DNA of 64,000 nt from Trichobilharzia szidati (taxonomy: Eukaryota; Platyhelminthes; Trematoda; Strigeidida; Schistosomatidae), in NCBI GenBank assembly GCA_944472155.2, contig OX235271.1, positions 39,482,633-39,546,632 of the forward strand, written 5' to 3'. Below the pieces are notes generated by a model. It was given only the letters and a program-made list of their open reading frames with translations. It searched no databases and was not told where the DNA came from. Within the stretch, counting starts at the first letter, position 1; each line of letters begins with the position of its first letter. Below, one piece after another: positions 1 to 12,300 of the stretch. The position numbers and the translations under genes are program-made.

Positions 1-303
1 TTAAGGCATAAAAGACTAAAAATGATAGAGATACTAGTGTTACTAATCCTACGAAACTTTCTCCAAATTAGCACAAAGATTATAACAACCAAGAAGTCAA
101 AAATGCATACACCAGGCATTCTTCTTTCCAGCTAACCGTATTAAAATTACAACAACAACAATACTCTTAGAGTATAGTTTTAAACCTTGGAATAAATGAG
201 TTATTTGATTACGTGGACTGCAGCTAAAAACACATAAACAGTCTGTGTGAAAGTATGGCCACATAGGCTAAGAAATAGACAGCAAAAAGATTATTATGCT
301 TAC
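1..303. other. VIRMA intron end, nothing recognised
   Basis: AT-rich intronic sequence downstream of the last exon seen. No repeat, ORF or splice-flanked exon with a fitting phase was recognised. Confidence 0.4.
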
Positions 304-352
304 CTCTCATTATTCTCGTGTCACGATAGGGTCTAGAACGAGTGGTATCCTG
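304..352 (-). CDS. VIRMA: VIRMA exon (window exon 24), Arg-rich C-terminal piece
   Basis: 49-bp exon with acceptor GTTTGCAG and donor GTAAGC, phase 0 to 1. Reads QDTTRSRPYRDTRIMRG, which fits the Arg/Gly-rich C-terminus of VIRMA. Short and low complexity, so it rests mainly on splice sites and phase. The terminal exon must lie left of the window. Confidence 0.6.
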
Positions 353-3300
353 CTGCAAACAACAAGACAAAACAATCAGAACCGATGAAGAGAACGATAT
401 GAGAATTTCAATCATACATATTAACAAAAATCACCAAAGCGAGTGATTCTACGGTTAAAAGATTTCAAATAATAAATCATACTTTATTTCCCACAGCCAA
501 TCTAATGAGAACCAAACAACAGAAAATAAGATACAGTTCTTGTCGCCTAATAGGTCTAGTGGATAACGCTTTGACGTTTCAAATGATGGGTACTGGGTTC
601 GAGTCTCAGCGGGAACAGCACCATTACCATTCACTTGTCGTTGTGTGTACACCGAGCTGACGAGTCACGAATAGGACGAGGTGTGTATCCTGAACTCCAG
701 TGGTAATTTCACCACCCATTAATTCTTATTGCCTTACACAGAATTAGTGGTCCGGATTAGTAATTTTCAAAATTTACACATGATTTCCAACCAGACTTGA
801 TAGAATTAAGTGAACAAGACAGGACAACGTACTTCAGTTTATGATGAACTCTACCACCATGAGAATTCGGTTTCATTACGATTTGGATTGAGAATGAATC
901 ATATCGAATCATTTCCGTATGATTATTTGCTTGGTGCAGTCCTAAGTCGACAGATATCCTTCTCATGATGATATGACTCAAAATCTTCGTTCTCGATGAT
1001 GGCGCAGATGCATCCACTCCTTGTAACTTACAATATCCAATAAAACTATATTATTCCTCCATATTACTATTCTTTTTGCCTCATATCTCTGTTTTGAATC
1101 TCTTTTTACTTTCTTCGCTTGCTGTGTGTCCTAAGTGAAGTGTGGTGACTCGAACTGTTGCACAGCGGTGCAAAGTTCTAGGTTGAAACCAGTTAGTCAC
1201 AATCCCTCACTGCTGCTATCCTCACTAACGACGATTTCTTATTCTGCTTAAGCTCACCAAACAAATAAGATTAGCCAATTCACAATATTCGTATCTCAGT
1301 CCTAAAAACTTATTTCGACTTAGCTGAATGAAAACCCTGTACATCAAATAGGATTACAATAAATAAATAAAAAAAATTCATTTCAAAATGATCATTCATA
1401 CCTCAATAATGCCTTCTTCTTTTTCTAATTTAGTAAAATCATCAACATGTAAACTTGGCGGACGACTTGTATTCAACGGTCTCGAACGGAATGGATCTAC
1501 ACGAACACCTGGAACATTTGTATTCAGTTGTCCAGTATTAGCGCCGAGGACAGCAGGAACTGTATTACTAGCGATAGGATTAGATGGTGCTGCACTACGT
1601 AGCATAAAACCTCGACCACGCATAGGTGCGACTGAAAAACCAGTAAAATAGTATATGGTTAGAAAAAAAATTTACAAATATTGTATAAGTGTAACAGAGA
1701 AATAAAGACATCATGTAGTCAGAAGGAAATGCCATCATCCAACTAATTACCTCTTTCGGTGGGCAGCTATCGAATTCAGTCAACAAGGAAAACGTCTACC
1801 ACGACTCAAAATAAATCAAATAACCACAGTACTCCAGAATTAGAATACCTGTAGACAACAAATTACAATCCAAAAGGAAATATCTAATCGTCTTACTTTA
1901 CCATTATTTTTATCCTTCACGTTCCCCAGTGGAACATACGGCTTCAAGCTAGTGGCTTGAAGTTTCTGTAGCAGTGTTTATTTTACAGGATAGGGTTGCT
2001 AGCCTCATGCCCAACCTTTCCTCTTGACCAGCATTATTCCTGGCTTAGCGAGGTAAAGGAGTGCGTCGGCCGGGGACCGATCCCGGACCATGTGCATGGT
2101 CGGCGGGCGTCCTAACCGCTATGCCACCGACGCACACTTTACCATTAGACTCATATTTTAAATAGCATTATTAGACGACGATGTTTATGTGAAAAATGTG
2201 TGATGTATTTGCGCAATACACACACATCTACCTAGTTGTCAATTCAATTTATATGAAAAACAGAAGGTCAATTAGATATAATAGAGAAGATTTGTAGCTC
2301 AGGTGGATGATTTTGGTGTGGTTGTGTTCTCTGAGCTGGATGGTTTGGTTGCGAAGCTTTCATTGCTCTACTGAGCAACATCTTCAGCGCATACTTCGAT
2401 GTGAAGTGAGCTTTTAGAATTCTCTATGAGTTTATTAGTCATCTCTTCTAGTGACCCTGAACGTGATTGGTTGTTTTCGTGTGACATTTCACCCCCTAGT
2501 TTGCTTGTCTCGGTGCTGGCTGCTTCTTTGGTCTGAATGTCGTTAGTTAGCGAATTCTAAAAGCTCACTTCACATCGAAGTATGCGCTGAAGATGTTGCT
2601 CAGTAGAGCAATGAAAGCTTTGCAACCAAACCGTCCAGCTCAGAGAACACAACCACACCAAGAGGGTCAATTAAAACAAATAAAATGATAAAGGCTTTAA
2701 GAATATGACGGATAATACTCTTGGTAATATAACCAAATAAAGTTTGCTAAGGTAGATTTAAGGGTCGTAGTAAATTGTTTTTGTACACACAGAGGAGGTG
2801 GAGGAGTGGCTTAATTTTATAGACAGCTATCATCTCAGTGTATTTCAATATGCGCCCCCTGATGGAAATGTATTGCATAAATACATCATGCATTTTTCAA
2901 ATAATCTCCGTCTTCTAATATATATAACTCTATCCAAATTTACTAAAGAGACTAGCGGTTTTAAAATTATATTTTTTAGTAACACCTAGCTAACATCAAT
3001 ACGTTACTGATTTACAAATATGTTGATGGGTTAGTTGGGAAAGGAACAAAAACAATAGATATGCCTTCACTGTGACTACGGCGGCGTGTTTAAATCGCTG
3101 GGCTACCAGAATTCTCGTCCATCAAAGTGCTTACACTCTTCTGCATTTCTCTCATATGAACGCTGCATGAACTCGCGCGCCTACTTAATTGGCTTCCAAT
3201 CAGACACGCTAACTCATATGATATAGTTCAGATTACTACATTATAAGTAAATCTTGTATGAAGAAGGAATATTTTCCAACTAAATCCGCTGAAAATTTCT

Positions 3301-6300
3301 GTAATATATGTTCATATATTGAAATAATAGAGAAGATTTGTAGCTCAGATGAATGATTTGCAGTTAGTTGTGTTCTTTGAGCTGGTTGGTTTATGGGAGC
3401 TTTCGTCGTCCTTCTGGACAACATCTTCAGCACGAATTTTAGCATAAAATGAACTGATTTAAATTCCCCATGAATGATAGAATTGTGTCTCCTGGCAACC
3501 ATCTTCGTGACTGACTGGTAGTCAATTTACATCTGTATTGATCATTTTTTATTGACTTGGATTTTGAACTTTCTTGTCACATGATTTACTTTTTATTAGT
3601 TAGTAGATTTGGTCTATAATATATATTAACATGTTTGTTAATTGCATATTCGCTTGAGTACCAGGCTTCTAGGAATTCCCTGACACTTTTAGTGTTTCCT
3701 CTGTTTAAAATTTCAACATTATTCCAATCAAACTGATGTCCATAATTATCTATATGCATTGATATGAAACAATATATATCATGTATTTTCACAGTTAATT
3801 TGTGTTCTTGGATTCTCATTCGAAGAGAAGCCCACTTTGGCCAAAAATTTTAAACAGAGGAAACATCAAAAGCGCCAGAGAATTCCTAGAAGCCTGGTAC
3901 TCAAGCGAATATGCGATTAACAAACATGTTAATATATAGACCAAATCTACTAACTAATAAAAAGTAAATCATGTGACAAGAAAGTTCAAAATCCAAGTCA
4001 ATAAAAAATGATCAATACAGATGTAAATTGACTACCAGTCAGTCACGAAGATGGTTGCCAGGAGACACAATTCTATCATTCATGGGGCATTTAAGTCATT
4101 TCATTTTATGCTAAAACTTGCGCTGAAGATGTTGTCCAGAAGGACGACGAAAACTTTGCAATTTAACCAACCAGCTCAGAGAACACAACTAACTGCGAAT
4201 GTTCACATATTGTTAGAAATAAAGCTCTATTATTATTATTAATATTATTAAAATAGTACCACTAAAGAAGCAAATACGGACTTATGAAAGATTACAAGTT
4301 CATGATTAATTACTCACCAAATTTCTTTGAACTTATTCCAGTTTGTATAATTGTTGATTGACCACGTCTACGTTTCTGATGTCGAATGGCTACTTCACTT
4401 GAATCTTGTTGACGTCCACACTTGGCTAGTTCCTCTCGTATTCGTAATCCATTACACCCATTAGTTGCAATATCATTTAAATCACATTGTACTAAGTTAT
4501 TTTGATATGAAATGGATACAGGAATCTAATGAATGGAAATATATGTGTACAAAGAAAAAACAACAACATTGTTTTATAAATATAAGCGTCGTCCAAAGGT
4601 GACATATAGAAGAAATCGTGTGAGAAGGGAATGAAAGCCTATAGCCTACTTAGAAAGAGTGCAAAGAATAGATTGAAATGACGATGTGCTGCTGAAACCC
4701 TATGCTCCATTCGAAACCAGAAGGAGTGATACTAATAATATTCATAAACTGGTACGCAGCTTGGCAAAACTACGTAATTCAGGTTTTCATCATGAACTGA
4801 CATCGGTTAGAGGACCATTGGAAAACCTGCATGGAGTACTGGACAGTTGTTTCGTCAGCTTAGTTTCGGACTCTTCATCAGTAAGCACCGACGAAGGTTG
4901 CATAGACCGTTGCTCGTAGACCATTAAGCCACTGGGACCTGATCCAATGGCCCATGAATTCCAACTTATGCCAATCCACGACATAGTGCGAATACTAGCC
5001 AGTGTCATCGGCGAGTAAATGTCCTCACACTCGACCGACTGTACCCCACTGGTCACGACTTCCCATTAGAACCTACCTGAATAGGGCGAGTCACTGGTGA
5101 GCATCAGACTGATATTCAAGAGTTGATTGGCAAGGATTTGATGGGTTTCAGGATTTCATCATGAACTGACATCGGTTAGACGACCATTGGAAAACTTGGG
5201 AGTTAATAACTGATACTCGTTAACCTTTTGCTACAAAGAAGTTTGAGTAACCAGTATACCGTTAGTTTGAATCATGCTACGACTCAGTAATATCATTCAC
5301 ACCATTTATTTGTTATAATTTTATTCCTTTAGGTTCCCAGTGGGACATAGGGCTTCAAGCTGGAGCTTCGAAGTTTCGGTAGTGGTGGTTTTATTTTTAC
5401 GCGGTGGGTTTGCTAGCCTCACACACCCAACCCTCCCTCTTTATCGGCCTTAATACCGGCTTGTCAAGGCTTATGAGTGTATCGACTGAGGAGCTAGCCC
5501 TAGACAATGTTCACGGTTGATAAGCGTCCTACCGCCGAACCGCCGGCACACATTGCTCACACAGAAGTTTGTATATTATAAGTGCCTTATCTTCGAAATG
5601 TTTATACAAAGATAATTGTCCCATGCTTTTCAAATATAGAAAATGTTTTCTGGACATCTTGAAGCATTTCGTATGGATGAAAATCGGATAAATACTACGC
5701 CGAATCAGCATGTCATACAAAAGTACCCTATTATCAGGTCACCATCAACCAATAGTACCTGTTGTAAATACCAACCAAAATTATTATGCAATACTGTATT
5801 TGAAAATGACTGCCTAAACGGATAGATAATCATCAACTAGTTAAATGCAAATATAACGAGAATGGATAACAGAAAAATAAAAGACAAGAGGCAACGAAGA
5901 GACGCTTTCCAACAATAAGATCTACTAAACCTGTACAATAGCGATTATATACGATTTGTTTGATGAATGCATCAGATAAAGTTAATAGTCATTACAAGGA
6001 CTAACATTGGGAACGCTGCAAAAACACTAAAAATGTCTACAAAAATCTACCAAACTACACTGGCAATAACATTAAGATAACAGTATCCCTCAGTCACGAA
6101 GAAAACCAATGCCGAGAAGTTGTTTTGATCACAGTGTCAAACGGTTTGTAGTTCGCAGTGCATCTTATGTAATATCAATGTTATATTGCCTACAAAACGG
6201 TGTAAAAGGATTTAAGTCTTATGAGGTGTACATACACTTTTGCGTATTACAGTAAAAGACACACACTTATTGTAAGAAAGGCAGGCAGACATTAGTTTTG

Positions 6301-9300
6301 AGTCATATCGTGAACAGTATCAAGCGATTGGTTGATAACATTCCGAAGACCAAAAAGTGGCAGACTACACCCACCACCCACCTATGTGGCTGGCTGAAAT
6401 CATCTGTCAATAACTCACATGGACTGATTCCCGGTTGTCATTCTACCCCACCCCTAACACTTTTCCAGCCTAATTCTACGTCAGCTAACAACATTACATA
6501 TCGAAGAATAAGGCGATGGAGTGACATGCGCAATGCTTGTCCTAGCGCCAATCTCAATTGGCATAGCTTCACAACCTCATTGATTGACTTTCCTTCCTTA
6601 CCTTATACCCTACAATTAACCTCAATATTAATCACCACATTATAACACTTAGTACGGGAGGATATAACACAAATGCTTATGGTCAAAGACAGCCAGCCTT
6701 TTCATATCTTCGACTGTTGCACAGTATACAAGTTCTTTGATTGATATTCGGTCATCACTTTTACACCAGAGATGATGTAAGTTAGCAAATCCGATACGAA
6801 CCTTTTGTATCCGTGCTGAGATTTAGTAAGCAATTAATGCTCATGCAACTTCCCAGATGAGTTAAGCGGTCAACGTACTATCTTTAAACTTTGATTTAGT
6901 GCAGAGCAATCGTGCATCATCGTGAATTTAACAGGGGGTGGTTGGGTGAAATTAAACAAAGATGGGATAAATCTCAAACGTTTCTCTAAGTGGAAATTGT
7001 GATAGGTGTCAAATACTTTGAAAAAGAAGCTTAATGAGATGATGACAGTTACTAAAGAAGATATGAATTGTAGTAGTAGATCAGAGTTTTTTTTTAAAAA
7101 GTGACCAACATGTTCATGCTTATATCTGACAAAAATGTGTTATTGGTTGCAGGATTCCATCGTGAGCTGACGTAAGTTAGAGAACCACTTGAAAACCTGG
7201 GAGTACTGAACAGTCCGCTGTTTCGTCATAGTTCGGGACTCTTCATCAGTAACGCACCCACCGAGGTTCAAACTCATCGAAGAAGACATTGTGAAGTGAT
7301 CGCGCTATTTAATGATTTGGCAGAAGTTAGAATTTATGGGCTGACCGTTGGATTGGGGCCCAGTGGCTTAATGGTCTACGAGCTCGCTAGCCTTGTAACC
7401 AGAAGGTCCTGGTTTTGAATCCCGTTGGCCAGGTACTGATGGAGAGTCGTACACTAGGACGAAACAGCTGCACAGTACTCCCAGGTTTTCCAATGGTTCT
7501 CTAATTGATGTGAGCTCATGATGAAATCCTCCAACCAATCAAACAAAATTCCTACAAAGCCAATACTTGAAAAGTGTTTTGAACAGAACACAACAAAATG
7601 TAGTTCAACATATGTGAAATGAGGCGGCAGTGTTCAATGGTAGAATGCTCACCAGTCATCCATCCACGAGATCAGAAATCTGTTACCAGTCGATGCATTT
7701 TGCTTGGTTCCCTAGCACTGATAGAGAGCTCATAGTAAAGAGCAATAGTTAAGCGCGCAAGGCTAGCAACTCTACTGCCACGTCAACAAAAAAAAACACA
7801 ACAATATCACAGCTACTGTTTGTTGTATTCGGAATGTAAGAAATCTTTGCTCACCTGACTACCGATGAATTTAGAACCACTTGAAGGTAATTCCATGTCT
7901 ATATCTTCTGAAATTTTTTCATTTACAGCCGAAAGATTTTTATAATAATATTTCGGTTGATGCTTAGATACTTTTTCTGAATTGTTGTCATCTAAGGAGA
8001 GTTTAATAAACTTCTGGTAATCACGCACTAATATATCCAATGATCGAGGATTTGGTAATTTTGATCTGATTTTGTAAGAATCGGATTGATCTGACAAGTA
8101 TTCATTATTGGCACTGTTAGTGGTATTAATAGTTGTAGCAGTAGCAGCAGAGGCAGCAGCATACTAGTAGCAGTCAACTCCTTCAATTCAGGAATGTCAT
8201 AATCATTTGACAATAATGACAAGAGATTTTTCATACCACTTCTTAAATACTCAAGTGATGGTTCATCATCAGCTAACATCTGAAAATAAATGTGAGGAGA
8301 GAAATGCACATTCAATTATAGGACAACTTGATTTACACAAATCAATGTAAGTGATATTAATAGTTCTCACTGGAAGAAAAAAAATAGTCCAAAAGTGGGT
8401 TAAGTCTAGATAAGTTTATTTGAGATACAACACACAATGGCAGAATGTTGGACAACCACCCAAGTGACCCAGGTTCAACTGCCTCCATCCACCGCACTCC
8501 CCAGTCACCAACGCACTCCCAAACATCGCCTAGCCGGTGTAGGCGGCCGTGTGTAAAGGAAGACGATTGTCCAGCAACTGTACACCGTAAAAAAAAAGAA
8601 ACATCACGGCTAATAAAACGCCACCGCTAAAGTTTGAAGCCTTATTTTCCACTCGGAATGCAGAGGAATGAAAAACCAGATACAATTGTGTTATTTATAT
8701 GGATGATGTTCCAAGTACAATTTATTGCTAATCATTATCATATCAGTGGTATGAATGAATATGCTCGAAAGATCATCCACACACAGTTTGTACTTAAAAG
8801 GTAATAAAAATAACAGTTAGAAAACTATCAACAAAGTGGTGTACTTGACTATAAGTTCAGTTTGTTATACGAAGTCTAATGACTCTGTTTAAACTTTAAT
8901 TTCAATACACATCAGCAGGACGCACTTCCTTCGAAAATTTTAATTACATAAATTTATTATTAAATTAAGCGAATTGGGTATAAAATGGGCAACAAGAAAT
9001 ATGCCACACAAAATCTCTTCGTTTGGACGGAGGCTGTGACTAGAAGAGAGCAGGTGGTTGCCTTAGGTGACTAGTTTCTGAGTCTTTGATGTTAATGCCT
9101 GATCCATAAAGCAGAGCGCAGCAACATCAAGAGCTACGTTCTCATAGTTTCCAGGATCCAGAACAGGTCCATACATCATTCGATCCTTTCGTATTCTGGA
9201 GTCGATGAATATCATACGTTTGAAATCTGTCTGTCTATCTATTTTCGACAAAGAACTTTGCACCGATGTGAAACAGTTCAGGTCGCCACACTCCATGTAG

Positions 9301-12300
9301 CACACAAAGCAAGAGAAGAAAGTGGAAGAAATGCATAATAGAGATAGTAGACAGGGATATGAGACAAAGGAATAGTAATAACAAAGAACAATATAGTTTC
9401 ATTGAATATAATAAGTCACAAGGAGTGGATGCATCTGAGCCAGCCATTGGTTTTTACCGTCCCAAGGAACCCAACCAGTTTGGAAGTTTACACCTTCCTA
9501 CCCGGCTTAAACTAACTGTTGTGGATTTCACTGACTGATAAGGTCATGTTTTGGTTTGACCGCCGCTAGCTCTTTTCCAGACTGACCCTATATCAGCCAG
9601 CATTGCCCATCAAAGAAGGCGATGGCTAGGCATGCGTAACACATGTCCTAACCATGTCAGTCGATGTAGCTTCATAACCTCGTCGATTGATTTCCCCTCC
9701 CTCCTTACCTAGCACTCGACCGAAGCCTAACTTCAATATTGCTCACCTTATTACACGTGCCACATAACATGGTAGATAGGACGCAGATACCTAGCCTTTT
9801 CATGTCTTCCACTCTCAATGGCCAGGTCTCACAACCCTATAGCAGGACAGAGCGGACTGTGAGCAGTACACACGCTCTTTGACCTATAGCCAGCCGGATA
9901 TCACGTCTACACCAAAGACCGAATGATGCGTTACAAAAAACAAAAATAATAACCAAAGAAACACACTACTAACTTCTAGCAATGAATGAAGATCTCGAAC
10001 AGGTTTTCCATGATCTCCACTTCCCGACCAACCTAACAATTCACGAACACGTTCACCAGATATATGAAGCTGTCTGGTAAATAAATTATCATTTATTTCA
10101 TCCAAAGATTTAGTCTCTATCTGGGGATCTGATGATGATTTAGTTTCGACGTCTTCAATTTCATCCCAATTAGTACATTTTGATATAAAAGTTAACGGTA
10201 ATGTACTATGCCCTATAACCAAGGATTGAATTAATCGTAGACAACCAGTTAGTGTAGCCTGACAATCTGGATTATCTGCACTGAAACAATCATTAACACG
10301 TTGGACTAAATTGGCGAATAAATGTTGACCATTGTGAAACGCTACTGGACTATCCAATGCTCTGTAAAATAAGACAAAAGCAATATTATATATTTAGATA
10401 CAGCAATAAGAAGACGTAATTTGTCTGAATCGTGTAATGTATTTGCGCAACACATTTCGAACAATCTGATGACACACGGACTTGTCATAGGAATATATAT
10501 GAAATTAGTAAAGAGGTAAGAGGTGAGAAAATAGACTTAGGTCAAGTTAAAAGGACATATTCAAGGTCAAAGTAACAATGAAGACCACTAAACCAAATAA
10601 CAGAGGTAATAGTACATCTGCAATGGTATCAAAACAAAATTTACCAAGGAAGGTTTAATGTGATGACGAATTGTTTTTGAACGCATAAAGGTGGCTGAAA
10701 CTTTCTAATTGCTAGGGCTTCCACAAACTTTAGGCTACGCCCTAAACACGTTTTATAGATATGTTTAAAAGATCTGTTAACGTCAATTTTATGTCCTGTC
10801 TCTATAATATGTTTCGCAATGGAAGAGCTAGGTCTCCTGTTCTCACCGTTAATAGGTTCTGAAGATTCCATTTGTTTCTGGAGCCATTTAGGAATATGCT
10901 CTGAAGCCCTTACTTGCAGAGATCGATGAGTCCTCCCTATGTATGTGGGTTCACACGTTGATTCAAATTGGTAAATACAGTGGGATGTGACATCATTTTT
11001 TGCATGTTCGAAGGGCTTGGATAGATATATTGGCTTTACATTCTCTATTATTATGATATTGGCTGCATAAAGTCTTTTTGACAGCAGCGTTCAGTAGTAT
11101 ATATATATATATATGAACCGTAACAAAATCATATAATGAACTTATAAAAATCAAGTTAATACAATTAGTCATAAAATTTTAAACGTATAACTGCAATTTA
11201 AGTTATTCAAAATAATAATAATAACTTTTATAGTTATATATGTTAATGTGACAGCAACAATCCACTAGCTATCATGTCAAAATAAGTGTCGTGAATAGCA
11301 AATAATAACACATGAATCTGTAAAAGGTGGAGATCATGAGCCGTACTACATCAAAGAGGTGATCGAAGGTTCACACAACTCATCACCAGGAAAGTTGGTC
11401 TGCGATTCAATGGATACATACGACAGAGGTGTCCTAAATAAAGGCAAATAGAGCTATCTAGTACACCACTGGATTTTAATGATCCTCATGATACAAAATA
11501 GAGCTTATACACAAATATATAATTCCTTTGGGTTTCAAGTGAAGAATATGGCTTCAGCAAAACACTTCCAGTTCATCTTGCTCTCTGAATAACTTCTCAG
11601 ATGGCTTCATGATTACCTCAAAGCATTCGTTTCCTCCTCAAATAGCTTACTCAATGTATCCTTTCAACGCACGCAAGCCTCATCGTTTCCAATTCAAACT
11701 ACACTCAAGGGCCTATCTATCGTGCGATGTCACTCAACTGCCCCCATCAGTGTGTATTCAATCAATCTCCACTGCCTTCCACATATCTATTGAAAGATAG
11801 GATCCTCGTTGGTTCATAGTCCAACTTACTTACTGCTAATCCTTTTTGAATGTCTGATCTTCAGTATGAAGCGAAGGTAGCTATTGATGAAAGTCTCCAG
11901 CAGCAGCCTGTTGGAAATGCTTTCCGTCATGCTCACACACACGCACACACACCAAGTCTCTCAACCATATAGAAGTATTCACCAACTTGACATTATTAGT
12001 AGTGGGGATTTGAATCTTCTTTATTATGCTGAATGCAATAGGTTTCCACACTGATTCAAGAACAATGAAAGTCTGGTTTTGACCTCCTCATCTGTGCAGC
12101 TACATGTAGTTGAAACCACTCTGACTGGGTAGTTGAAAGAGATAGCTTCCTTTAAATTTCTTCTGTTGATAGTGATTGAAGCTTGATGTTGTTAGTCATC
12201 GGGTATCTGCATCATCACTGGTCCAATCATTTGAAGTCCTGTCTTGACTCCCTCTGTTGCCAAACAGTTCGTTTGCACTTGTAGACTTTTGAGTTTGTGT

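Noticed and set aside
553..610. Possible tRNA gene
   Set aside because: Part of the Sm-alpha-like SINE (hammerhead core follows at 655).
1388..1651. Plus-strand 87-codon ORF overlapping VIRMA exon 23
   Set aside because: Mirror of the coding exon on the minus strand; the minus frame has the VIRMA motif and correct splice sites.
6298..6645. 115-codon plus-strand ORF
   Set aside because: Antisense to the family A non-LTR fragment; no features of its own.
9884..10357. 157-codon ORF as a single exon
   Set aside because: Only up to 9974 matches VIRMA; the rest is intronic family A sequence after the GTTAGT donor.
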